Part shown: piece by piece, positions 48,801 to 60,800 of the stretch | Layout: each line of letters opens with the position of its first letter | Position numbering within the stretch: the stretch's first letter is position 1 | Assembly: GCF_963662255.1 (NCBI RefSeq) | Contig: NC_085073.1 | Span: forward strand, 3,534,001 to 3,598,000 | Reading direction: 5' to 3' | From: Cinclus cinclus | Taxonomy: Eukaryota; Chordata; Aves; Passeriformes; Cinclidae | DNA length: 64,000 nt | The notes under the pieces: model-generated | Told to the model about the DNA's origin: nothing | The model's input: the letters and a program-made list of their open reading frames with translations, nothing else | The model's database searches: none | Made by a program: the position numbers and the translations under genes

Positions 48801-51800
48801 AAGTGATGCTTGAAATACTTCCAGTGAAATGAAATGGTTTAAAAACCTGTTAAACTACATAAATGGATTTAGAGAAGTTTAATCACAGTTTTAAAAGCTA
48901 AATATTCTACTTGTAAACAGATCTTGTGATATTGCACACACCTTAACTCTGTTACTAATTAGAGAGCAGTGAAAGCAGTAAAAAGATATTGTAGGGTATT
49001 AAAATGTAAAGATTAGTTACTGGATACAGAAGAAAGAAGAGAGTTTCTTCATGGAAATTTCATACAGATACTTTTCCCTTTCTGGACTGCAAACACACTC
49101 ATGCACCATCAGAAGATGCCCAGTTCTCATGTTGGACTGTCTCTGCTAAAAGAATTTCACAGAAATTTAAAAATTGAACTCTCAGTGCCTTGATACGTTC
49201 AGTTAAGCATCTCGGACTCTGGAAGCTAACTAGAGAAGAAACAGAGCTGAACGATTTGCTGAAGAATATGAAGGCTGAGCCCGAAGTTTTTTGTAAAATC
49301 TGTGGGGGCATTTTTCTTGCCTGTTGAGGTGCTAGGGCTGATTTGGCAGGGTGTGAGAGAGCAGTTAGCGTGGTAGCTGTAACACTGTGTACACTAGGGT
49401 TTTCCAATCTCTGTGTAGCTTAGCAGTTCTCTTGGTGTTAGTGTGGCAGCCATGCCAGTTCCACGTTTGTGATTGCTGTATTTCCCTGGTGATTAAATCT
49501 TGTGCCGTTCTATTCCTGTTAAATCCGTAGAAAATGAGAAAATACTCGACATTTTGGGGGAAACTTGTAAATCTGAGCTACTTAACGAAGAACCTCCCGA
49601 AGCGGAGCGGCCGCGTGCGCAGGAAGCCAGTAACGCGGGGCCAGGCAAGAGGCTGGCTGAGGAAGAGGACGCTCTCGCTGCCGCTCAGCTGGAGGAAGAT
49701 GCTTTAGCTTTGGACAGCAAATCGGCCCAAGCTTTGGCAAGGAAGGAAGCAAAGCGTTTAGTGGTAGCAAAAGGGGAGACAAGTGAACAGAGCCCCGAGG
49801 AAGAGGCCCCGGACTCTGAAGGTGTAGTGGTAGAGACCCTAAGCGATCAGAGTAGCAAACGCTCCCAAGGCCTGGAAGCCTCTAGTGGGGAGACAGCGGA
49901 GAAAGGCGCAGGTGCCGAAGCCAGAGATAGCAAAGAAGATGGCAAGAGAGCAGAAGACAAAGCTAATTCTGAGGAATCTTCCCCTGCCACTAAAGAGTCC
50001 TCAGCCAGTGAGGGCGGTGATCAGAAAAAGAGGTTTGTTTTTTCTCCGTTCTAGACCAGATGCTATCTTTTATCATTGGTCCTTAAGTGATGCGAATAAG
50101 CTGTTCCTTCAATTGGCCTCCGAGACTGATGAAATTGTAGCCTATTCCTAAAGGTCTCTTTTATTTCTCCATGTGCAGATAGTTTTATTTTTTTTAAACG
50201 CAGTGGGTTTGATTTCTTTCCTTCCTCAACCTTCAAAGGTTGTTTTCCCCAAATTACTCTTATTTGTAATCATCTTCTTAATGTAAGTCAGTTTAAGAAT
50301 CTGACTTCGTTATTTCTTGTCAGATTTCTTAAATCCAGTATACAAAGGTGTGTTTTCGTTTGCAACATATTTTCTGGTAGGTATTTAATTTTAGCTTTAT
50401 TTATAATATATATTTAGTCACTTTTCTTTCTGACTTGAATAATGTGGTGTTTTGTCTTTAGCCCTGTTGACGAGGACAGAGATACAAAGATAATCTCAAA
50501 AGATGAGAAAGGTATGTTTGTTTTCAGATGTAAAACTTCAATGATTGCTTGGATAGCAATTTGTCTTGGATGGGTTATTTCAGTAGAAATTGATTGCAAT
50601 CTATGCAGTTGTTAAATAGCATAAATCCTTCTCTTTCTGCATTTTCACATTAATGTCAAAATAAGTATTTTCCTTTATGCATTTTTTCAAAACATGTGCA
50701 TTGCACTGTTGTGTTTATATGTTGATTATTGAAGCTTGATGTTAATACATGGCAATTAATGCCTTTTTTTGGCACTGGAAGATGCCCACTAACAGCTGTT
50801 AGTGAGTTAGAAACCTTTTGCAATTGTGTTTGCTTTAATATACACTTGAAATTCTCCTTCCCATCTTCTCTTTTGCTGAAGTAATTTGGGATCCAGTATT
50901 AACATATTTAAATGCCACAAATATTACAGCTTAATATTGTCTGATTATACTGATTTTTTGAAGTCTTTGTCCACACCGATCCTATCTGTGGTGCAAATAT
51001 GCACCATAAGCATGAAGAAAATATTTTGATGAGTGTCAGATGCCATCATACTTCCTGCTTTTAATACAACATGTAGCTGAGTCTTTGCAGCTCACCCACC
51101 TCTCTGTCCAGGGCAGAAAAAATGAGATCTGACCGTTACCCTTCTTCTTACATGCTGCTGACAGGTACTTTAGCACTTTTTAATTGTGGAATTTCCAGAA
51201 ATTCCTATAAAAATCAAGAAACTCATCATGAAGTCTGACTGCCAACTGGACAGGAGGAATTGGATTGGTTTTAATTGGGTTTTACAGCCCAGACTCTCCT
51301 CCCTGTCAGCTGCTTTTTCCAAGATCCTGGCCTGTACCTGTTTGCACCAGCTGCTGGACCTCTCTTGTTAGGGTCAGTTTACCTCTTGTTTCCAGTCTAT
51401 AATCTTGGGTTCTCTTATTTCAGAATATTTCAAGGAGTTTTCTGTGCATGCTGTCCTGTACCTAAGGACTTGAGTGCATTATTTTTTGTGGACCGAGAAA
51501 ACTCTTCCCTGAGTTTGCTTTCAGAGCAGCCTTCAGGAACTTGGGTATCTGAAACCACCTTGCTCCTGCATCCCTCTCTGCAATGGATGTGTATTCCATA
51601 ACATTTGTTTTATTCATGTTCTGGCATAGTGAGCAGCAGAGGTGAGAAGGAGCTGCTTGATACTGTAACATTCTCTTCCTGCAGAGCAAAGTGACTGAGC
51701 CAGAAGGAACCTAAACCAGTATAAACAAGTCAGTTCTGCCTCATACATTGCTGTTTTCTCACCTGTATGAAAATATTTTATTTAGGATGAAGAGTTCTTC

Positions 51801-54800
51801 ATATTCCATGCAGTAATTCTAAGAACTGTGTCAACAGGAGTCCAGAAAGATAAATTTGTGAGCTCACCCTGGTGGATTTGTCTGTCAGTGGATGCACATC
51901 TGAAAGATGTCTCCAGTGTTGATGGTTGGCTCCCAATACCTGCATTGTTATTGTCTCTTAAGTTAAATATTTTCATGTCACAGTATTTCTTTGTCTTAAA
52001 AGTGCAGAACCATTACAGGAGCGCTGTAAAGTCTGTTTTTTTTAAAGTCTTATGGGAGGGCAAAACCTGGAGACATTAAGACTAGTCAATCCTTAATCAA
52101 AGGACACTAAGCATAGTTTTAAAAATCTTAAAAAATTCATCAGTAGAATAGCAGAAAAGAGAAAAATGAGCATTTTGTTCTTTCTCCAGGATTCTGGTTC
52201 CAGAGTAACTGCAGGTAGTAATTTTGAAATTGTAGAAATGTGTGGAGTAAAAACATCAAAGCCTTTGGCTTGGCTTTTTTAGTTTTTTTTTTTTTTTTAA
52301 ACACCAAAGCAATTCATCTCCCATGTATTTTGTGTGCATGACATACTTTTGTCCATGCACTTCTGAGATAAATGATGGCAGGTGTGTACTCACCGTTATA
52401 CAGAAAAAGCCTTTTTTTGGGTGTTTTTGTAAGAGGCTGATTTAAATCACGTCATCCTTCCCTAGGAAACCTGTGTAAATATCAATGACTGTGTTCTCAG
52501 TTACTTGTGCCAGTGACTGAAATTATCAGGAAGTAGAAGATGGAGAGGCACTCAAATAAAACAGCATTTATGAAAGGTTCTGGGAAAAATCACTTCCCTC
52601 AGTTAAAGAGGTTCTGTAAAATTCCATATATCACCAAAATAAAAACCAAAGCAGAAGGGTGGAAGCAGGGAGCTGGAGTGAAACCCATTCACTGGGGCCT
52701 TGGAACTGCCCAGACTGACAGAAGGACAGTACAGACATTTCAAAGTGCTCAAACAGTGTCCTTGTGTAAGTGCTTCATACAAACACTGGACCTTGGAGTT
52801 CAGTTCCCTCTTTAATCACTTGATGTTGGTTGTTCAGACTTGGCAGATTGGTTAGCATTTATTAAATCACCTTTGTAGCAGTCATGCAGGATTTGCCAGT
52901 ATTCTGTAATTCTTGCATGGTTAAAGCAGGCCAGGTCTTCCCTAACTCCTGCAGCTGAGGTCAGACTCCATATCCCAACTGTGGATCTGTGTGGGCAGAA
53001 ACAGAAATTTCCTTGGTTTCTTGGTGGTGAATGGCTTTCCTTGAGAGGAATTCTGCATCCCCTCAGCATTCCCTTGGACTTAGGATAAAAAGGCAAGACA
53101 AGAGCACACATGGAGTGCAGAAACAGTTCCTGCAACACTTGCAGGGCTTCTGTCTTCTGTAAGTTACTGAGATCTATCCTGGCACATTTTGAAGGGCCTC
53201 ATTTATTTCAGAGGTGCCCTAATCCACTTGCTTTCTTGAAGAATGATATAAAATACTTGAGTATCAAAACCCATAGGTCCACCTAAATGTTTTGGACTTG
53301 TAATGCTCCTTCAGCAAAGCAAATCATGGGAGGAGAATATCAGACAATACATTTCACTTGCTTTGTGATTTTAAAAAAAATAAAGACCTGTGATCCTGCT
53401 TTGTTTTAATTGACATAACGATTCAAGTAATTAATCCAGATAATTAGGATTTGGGATATGTTTTGGTTTTGTCTGTTTGTTTTCCCAACTAGGTCGCAGT
53501 GCTGGCAGTTCTGGTAGAAACTTTTGGGTGAGTGGATTGGCTTCCACCACCAGAGCTACAGATCTGAAGAATCTGTTTAGCAAATATGGAAAGGTAAGGG
53601 GTTATTTTTGTTGGTTTGTTTTGGTGTTTGGTTTGTTTGCACAGGTTTGTTTGAAACTGTGTTAATAAGACTTTTTAATGATCACTAAAAGTACCCATGA
53701 AAGGAATCCAATTACCAGAAATATTGTGGGATATCAAGGAAAAATCACTGAATGATTGGGGGTTGTTTTATTGTGTTGCTCAGAATATATAAAAATAAAT
53801 ATAAAATGCCATTTGTGGCTCTTTATTTGAAATAGTCAGTAACTGTTTGCACACACTTCTGTGCTGCAGTGTGGTATATTCACCTGCTGAAAATTCACAG
53901 TTGGCTGAATTTAATGCTTATTAAAGATTTCCTTAGGACTCAGTAAATACACAGTAAATGTTGAGACAGAATTACTGGGGAATTAAGAATTGCCTTAGTA
54001 ACTTAAATTTTAATTTATCAGGAGTTGGCAGTTCCTTTAAGAAACACTTGTTTGGTAGTTTGGGATATGGGGAGGTGCTGTTTGGTTTTACAGGAAGGGG
54101 AGATCCTGCAGTTGCTGTTCCGGACAGATAAAATGTCAGATCTCCCTGTCAGCTGGAAAATTGAAGAAGTTCAATAAAAGGCTGATACCAGAGCCATCAG
54201 TAAGGATTTTTGTCGGAATTCTGAAGCCTATTTACAGATTACTACCAGCAGATTGTAGTAAAAGCAAATTGTATGTGCTGACAATCAGCCACTGGATGTT
54301 TTTCTGATGAAAATACTCTGAAACTTAAATATGACTTTACAAATAGGTACAAAACTGGATTAATTGTAGCACAGCTTGGAGTTTGAAAATAATGGGAATG
54401 GTAAAACCTTTTTAAATGCTCCTTGAAATGTAATATTTTCACTGATTTGCTTAGAATTCCATCTGGTAACCTAAAATGTTGATCATAGAGATGAGCCACA
54501 AAATTTTAAATGTAATTAAAAGCTAAACAACAGCCAACCTAGTATTTGGCTCTAGATAGATGCCATGGTATCATTTAGTCATTTAAATAAAACCTTGTCA
54601 TTTTCTTCAGGGTATTAGCAGAGGCAGAGCTTCCTGGAAGTGGATGTACTTGAGCAATAAAGTAAATGCTCAGAAGTAGGTTCTTTATTCAGCTCCTGAA
54701 ATATGATGGATTTCTGTATTACCAAGTGAGCTGTATTGAATATCTGAGCATATGTAAACACCATTTGTGTGACTTTTTCAAGCTGTATTTTTTGGGGAAA

Positions 54801-57800
54801 CTTCCTGTTTCTTAAAGATTGCAAATAACATTGTTGATCTGCCTCAGCAGTGACATATAAACATTTTTTGGAGGGAAAGTGGCACTTGACAGTTGAGCAT
54901 TAATGTGAAAATTTGCTTAAAAATTTGTATTGGTTTTTACTATTTTATGCTAAAGCAAAGTGATATTGTTGATATAAAGTTAGATGCCTTTTAAAAATTT
55001 TTTTATTGTCACCCTGTGGTTTTTCTCTGGAAAATAATTCAATCTTTAGCTCTTACCTCTTGGTTCAGCTTTTGTAGCATTCCACTGGTAACAGAAACAT
55101 GGTTGGCTCCACGCAATGCTCCTTTTATATTTGTTAATCTCTCAAAAACAGAACTTTCCTGCCTGGTAATGAGGAATTAAAAAGAGCAGAAGTGGAGCTT
55201 GTAGCTCTTGTTGTTTAACCCTGGGGACTTGTCACAGGGAGAGTAATTCCTGTTTCTTTTGGGGAAGGTGGTGGGGGCCAAGGTGGTGACCAACGCTCGC
55301 AGTCCTGGTGCTCGCTGCTACGGCTTTGTCACCATGTCCACAGCTGAGGAGGCCACCAAGTGCATCACCCACCTGCACAAGACAGAGCTGCATGGCAAGA
55401 TCATTTCTGTGGAAAAAGTGAGTACTGGGCCTCAGAGATACCGAGTTCCCAGCAGATTGTGCAAATGATGGAGGCCACGTTCTCAGCTGATGATGTGCAA
55501 AATAAATTTCAGGCAAAAAACGAACCCGCTGGGAAGAAGACAAGTGAAAAAAAAGAGAGTGAAGCAAAGAGAGAAACAGTCAGTGAGAGGTACTGTGTTA
55601 AAAATTCTTCTACCAAAGGTGTTTTGCTTATCTTCAGTCTGTGTTGATGTCAGGAAAAACTAAAGTTGCAGTAAGAATTTCTGTGGCAAGCATTCAGAAT
55701 GAAGAGTACGTGGATCTTTTCATAGACTTTGGTTGATATTCAGTGCCTAAATTAAAATGTTTCTATTGTGTGCTTTCAAGTAGGCGTTGGGAAGTTGCAT
55801 TTTCAAGCACACATTTTAATTTAGCCATATTTGAGGTTTAGTAATGATTGTGGGGTTTTCATGTTTTAAATCTGTAGGAAAGACCATGTGAGAATTTTGA
55901 TCTGTGTGTCACTGTTTCTTTGTTACCATGTGTCTCACTGGAATAGAATTTCCTCCAGGTCCCAAACAGCTAAAACAGAGTTGTCCAAAATCTGTTCCAA
56001 GGTCATGTTCCTCTTGAGCACTGTGCTCTTCCTCTCTAGCACTGCTGAAAGTACTGGAAAGTGGTACTAAGAGAGTGAATTAAACACCTTAAAGAAATTT
56101 GCCTTCTTGAACTGTCTTCTTGAGGCATAATTTCTATTAAATGCTACTTGCTGAGAATTTTTTGCTGTTATTTCACCCAGTTGCCTGAACAAAAATGGTT
56201 CACTGTCATGTTGTGTAAGAAGCTCCGTGGGCGTTAAGCACTTGGTGATGTGAATTTGTCTTCATTATTCCAGTTGAGATCCTGAATCCTGCCAAGTTTG
56301 TTGACTACTGCACAGGATGATCTGAATATCTTGTTTTATGGTGCAGGAAGTTGTGGAAGGAAATGTTTGGAAATCTCATTATGATTGTTATCACATCAGA
56401 GTTCTGCTTTGTTACTGGCTTTTCCTTTGAATTTTCTCTTACTCTGTATTAATCTCATCTGTACCAATATCTGTCCACAGACCTGGTGGTGCAAAAAGGG
56501 ATGAAAAATCTGACCAAAAAGATGATTCTAAAAAGACAGAAGATAAAGATGAAAAGGAAAAGAAAGATAAAGATGACCAGAAGTCTGGTTCATCAGATCA
56601 GCCTAAAACTGTTAAATCAGGTAATTTGGCTGTTTGTTTTTTATACAGATATGTTGATGTCGGAATATTTAATTGTGGGTAGTTCTTTCCAAAGATGTGT
56701 TCTAGGATTGTTTCAGATTCTTATTTGGAAATCTAGAATGAATAAGGGGAAGGGGAGATGTTTGACACTGTGCAATTCTTAAAAGAAGTACCTGGATTAG
56801 GTGGAGTGAAAGAATTGATTTTGAAGAGAGGGTTAAATGCCCATTTTCACATTTTAGAGAACAGAAGTTCTGGTGTAGAAATGAGTGGTGTAGGTCATGT
56901 AGTTTGATTGTTTCTTTCCATTTGTGATTTATTTAGGAAGTAAAGGAACAGAGAGAACGGTAGTCATGGATAAATCCAAAGGAGAACCTGTTATTAGTGT
57001 GAAAACATCCAGTACATCAAAGGACAGAGTGAGTGATGCTTCTTCATGGGAAACATTTTCCTTAGAAATGGATCCTGAATCCTGCCAGGCCATGTATAAC
57101 CCACACTTGTCTTGCCGGTTTGTCCAATTCGAGTTTTATATCATGATTTTAATTAGTAAAATACCTCTCATTTGGCTGATACACCACTGAAATCCTGCCA
57201 AACAAATGGGGCAAGGTATTACTGTATGACTATATGGTGCTTGTAATGGTAAAGAAGAACAGCTTTTGGAAAAAAGCAGGGAGGGACCAAGCTTTGAGAT
57301 ATGAACTGTACAAATGGAATCAGAGCTCAGAGGGTTGTGATGGTTGTCCTTTAATAAATTAAAGTTTCTCTTTTAAATACAGAGCGTTAAGAGCCAGGAC
57401 CGCAAATCAGAGAGCAGAGAGAGACAAGGGATTGTCCCCTTTGACAAAATAAAAGCACAGAGAAAAATGAGGGAGGCAGAGCAGCGCCGGTAAGAGCAGC
57501 ACTGACATTGTTTGGGTTTATTCCCTAAAACTGGTATCATTTTCATTTTTAATAAAATAAGACAGAGAAAAAGGCCATCAGTTTTTTTTCCCCCACCTGT
57601 AGCTTGTATTTTTATGGGTGTCTATTGATCTTAATTTAGGTATTTAAGTATTTTTGGTGGGGCTTTTTATTTGTTTTCGTATGTTTAATAGGTTTCATAG
57701 TGGTGCATAATGTTTAAAGGTGGTAATTGCAATCCTTCAAATTCCTTGCTAGAACTGGCACCGGAATTCCATGTTCTCCACACATTACAAAACTTCTATT

Positions 57801-60800
57801 TCTCACCTAAAAGTAGTCAGATTGAACAGGAGGAAAATGCTCTTGTTACTTTTATTGAAGATGAAAAAGTTTCTCCCTGGTAGTTAAATTTCTGAGCTTT
57901 AGTAGAGTCATTATGCACCATACAATCTTGCCTTTCTTCTCAGAAATAAAACATCCTTCACAGGTACTTTATTCCAGTATAAGAAATGAACTGTGGGCAT
58001 TTGGATTCAGGTTCTACTGACCATATAGAAATATTTTGTAGGCATTTCAGGTCAGATTCTCCTGACCATATAGAAGTATTTTCCCCCGGGGATGGGTTTT
58101 GTGGGAGTCATTTGAGGAGTCTCGAAATGAATTTATGTGTACACTGAGTGTCTTCCCTCAGCACACGAGTGGAGTCTTCACATATTTCAAGGTGATGATG
58201 CAAGTTTGTAGCCACTGTGGTTAAAATTTTTAACACTTTTAACTAACTCCCTTTCTTTGTTGAAGCATTACACGTGTAACTTCTGTCTCCGCTCAAACAG
58301 CACCCGCGAGCGCCGGGAGCGGCAGCAGCACCTCCAGACCATCCGCGAGCGGGAAGAGAGGGAGAGGCTGGAGATTGCTCGGGAGAGGCTGGAAATCGAA
58401 AGGCAGCGCCTGGAACGGGAGCGGATGGAGAGGGAGAGGCTGGAAAGGGAACGGATGCACATCGAGCACGAGAGGAGGAGGGAGCAGGACCGGATCCAGC
58501 GCGAGAGGGAGGAGCTGCGGCGCCAGCACGAGCAGCTGCGCTACGAGCAGGAGCGGCGCTCTGCCATGAGGAGACCTTATGACATAGATGGCAGGTAAAG
58601 CCACCAAATCCTGATGATGCTAGTGGGAAATGTCCCTGCCAGGTTCTGTCTCATCTGCCTGGACTGGAAAAAGCTATAGATATGCTCTCAGCAGTTGCTG
58701 CTTGCATTGAGATTGTCATGTTTAACAGGCCAGGTTTTTCAATGCCCTTTTGAACTTAACTGCCCTTCTTTAGATTTGGAAGGAGGAACAATACCAAAAG
58801 GCATTATCTGGGCTGAAATGACGAATGTTCTTCTGAATGGCTGAATGTTCTTTCTTTCAGGAGGGATGATCCATACTGGCCAGAGGCAAAACGAATGGCC
58901 ATGAATGACAGGTACCACTCAGACTTCAGTCGCCAGGATCGCTTCCACGACTTTGATCACAGGGATCGTGGGCGTTACCAGGAGCATTCAATAGACAGGT
59001 TGGTGTCTTACCTCCACTGCTACCTGAAAACAAAAGACAGAAGTATGGACTTAGTGTCACATTTTGCTGCCTTTACTGTGGGCTTGGTTTGCATTTTATT
59101 TTTCATGTGCTATTTAGTGACTGTGGACTTTCCCTTCCAAAACCATGAAAAGATCTGTACTGTGCCATGAGTTAAAGCTTCTGGCAGGTTTGGTCAGAGT
59201 GTTTTTGCAATGCTGCTTCACATATTTGTAGGATTGTGAAAAACTTCTAAATAATATTGTAGGCACCTAGATTTTAACAGGAATATTTAGGTTTATATGT
59301 TAGGATTAACTGGTTTACCAGGAATCCAAAAGGTGTCACATTTTCTATATGTTCCAGATGTTTATGCCTTTTGTGGATGATGTGGCACGATGTGGGAGCA
59401 GGATTTTTCATCTGTGTTGTTAAATAAATGGATTTTTACAGACTGCTGTGTGTTTTACTATCACAGTCTGATTCTAATTGTCTGTTTCTAGGAGGGATGG
59501 ATCCAGAACAATTATGGGAGATCGGGATGGACAAGTGAGTTGCTTTATAGAGCTAACAGAAATATCTTTACATCTTATAACCTGGTTTTCTATAGTGTGT
59601 ATGTCAGATTACACTTCAGTAGTTGAGAATTACATAGTATCTACCAAAATATGTTGGAATAATCAGATTGTCTTGCTTACTTCAATAAGATGAAATTCAG
59701 TTAAAATACTTATTTATTATAAAAGTTAGATACAGTTATTCTGGTAGAAATCAAAGCAAGTGAGTTACGTCAAAATACAGTACTCCAAAAGATTACATAG
59801 AAGAGGCAAAGGTACAAAGTACAAATTCATTCTGTGAGGTTACGTGGCAGTAACAGCTGAACTTGCAGAGATGTTTGTGGTTGAGGGCTGGGAGAAAGAC
59901 CTTCAGGGCTGATTCAAGCAGTGACAGATGAATTTTTTGGAGTCATAGGATCCTCAGTGGCCTTTACTGTGAGGTTTGGAGGCACCTGGATAGGCTGGAG
60001 AGTTGGGCTGATGGGAATATCCTGAAGGTCAAGAGCAGGAAATGCAAAGTCCTGGGCTGATCTTACCAGTGTGCATTAATAACTCATGGGGTGTGGATAA
60101 GGTGTAACCAGGTGCCACTCAGTGGTGCCCATTGACAGGACAAGAGTCAGCACTAACTGAAACACAATTGCATCTGAAGAGGATTCAAATCCCCTTTTAA
60201 CTGGGGAACACTGGAACAGGTTACACGAGGAGCCCGTGAAGTCTCTGGCTGGGAAGATCCTCAGAACCCACTGGGAGATCGCTGGGAAAGCCTGGACCTG
60301 GCTGACCCTGAGTAGATGTCAGGAGGTCCTTTCCCTCCCAGATAATTGTGAGATGAAGTAATTAGAGCTGAGCAGCTTGAAGCAGCGAGAGGTGTGTGCT
60401 GTGCAGCCCTGTGAGAGCTCTGTGCCTTGCAGCATTACCCAGACGAGCGGCACGGGGGCCCCGAGCGGCACTCGCGGGACTCGCGGGACAGCTGGGGAAG
60501 CTACGGCTCCGACAGGAGGATGAGTGAGAGCAGAGGGATCCCCCCCCAGTCACGGTCAGTACTGAAAACGCCTCCCCCTGTGCACCTGAGGGGTACTGCT
60601 GTATGTCAGAGTTTTTGGAAGATGTTCTCTTTTTTTCCCAGCTTTCGCTAAAGGTGTGTTGTCTGGACTGCAGATGATTTGATGTCTTGTGCATCACAAT
60701 CTGCACTTAACCTGATTTTTTTTTTAGTAACTTCACATCTTAAAGTCATAAGGAATTTTTGCTAACATTCCTATCAAAGCTTGCTATTTCAGGGTAATGG

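Noticed and set aside
48754..48840. Possible CR1 piece in SAFB intron 6
   Set aside because: Only a short 'tcatagagattggaaaccca' resemblance is present and the rest does not match CR1 3' ends.
49099..49407. Minus-strand 102-codon frame next to SAFB exon 7 and its near copy at 36569-36820
   Set aside because: Both are intronic and are duplicated because they lie in the inverted identity tract. Shared sequence here reflects the tract, not a conserved protein.
35711..50265. Whole locus as an assembly-made inverted duplication
   Set aside because: Outside the 1.1-kb tract, exons and introns of the two genes differ extensively and the head-to-head gene pair is known from mammals. Only the short tract itself could be an artefact, and that is raised as an alternative.
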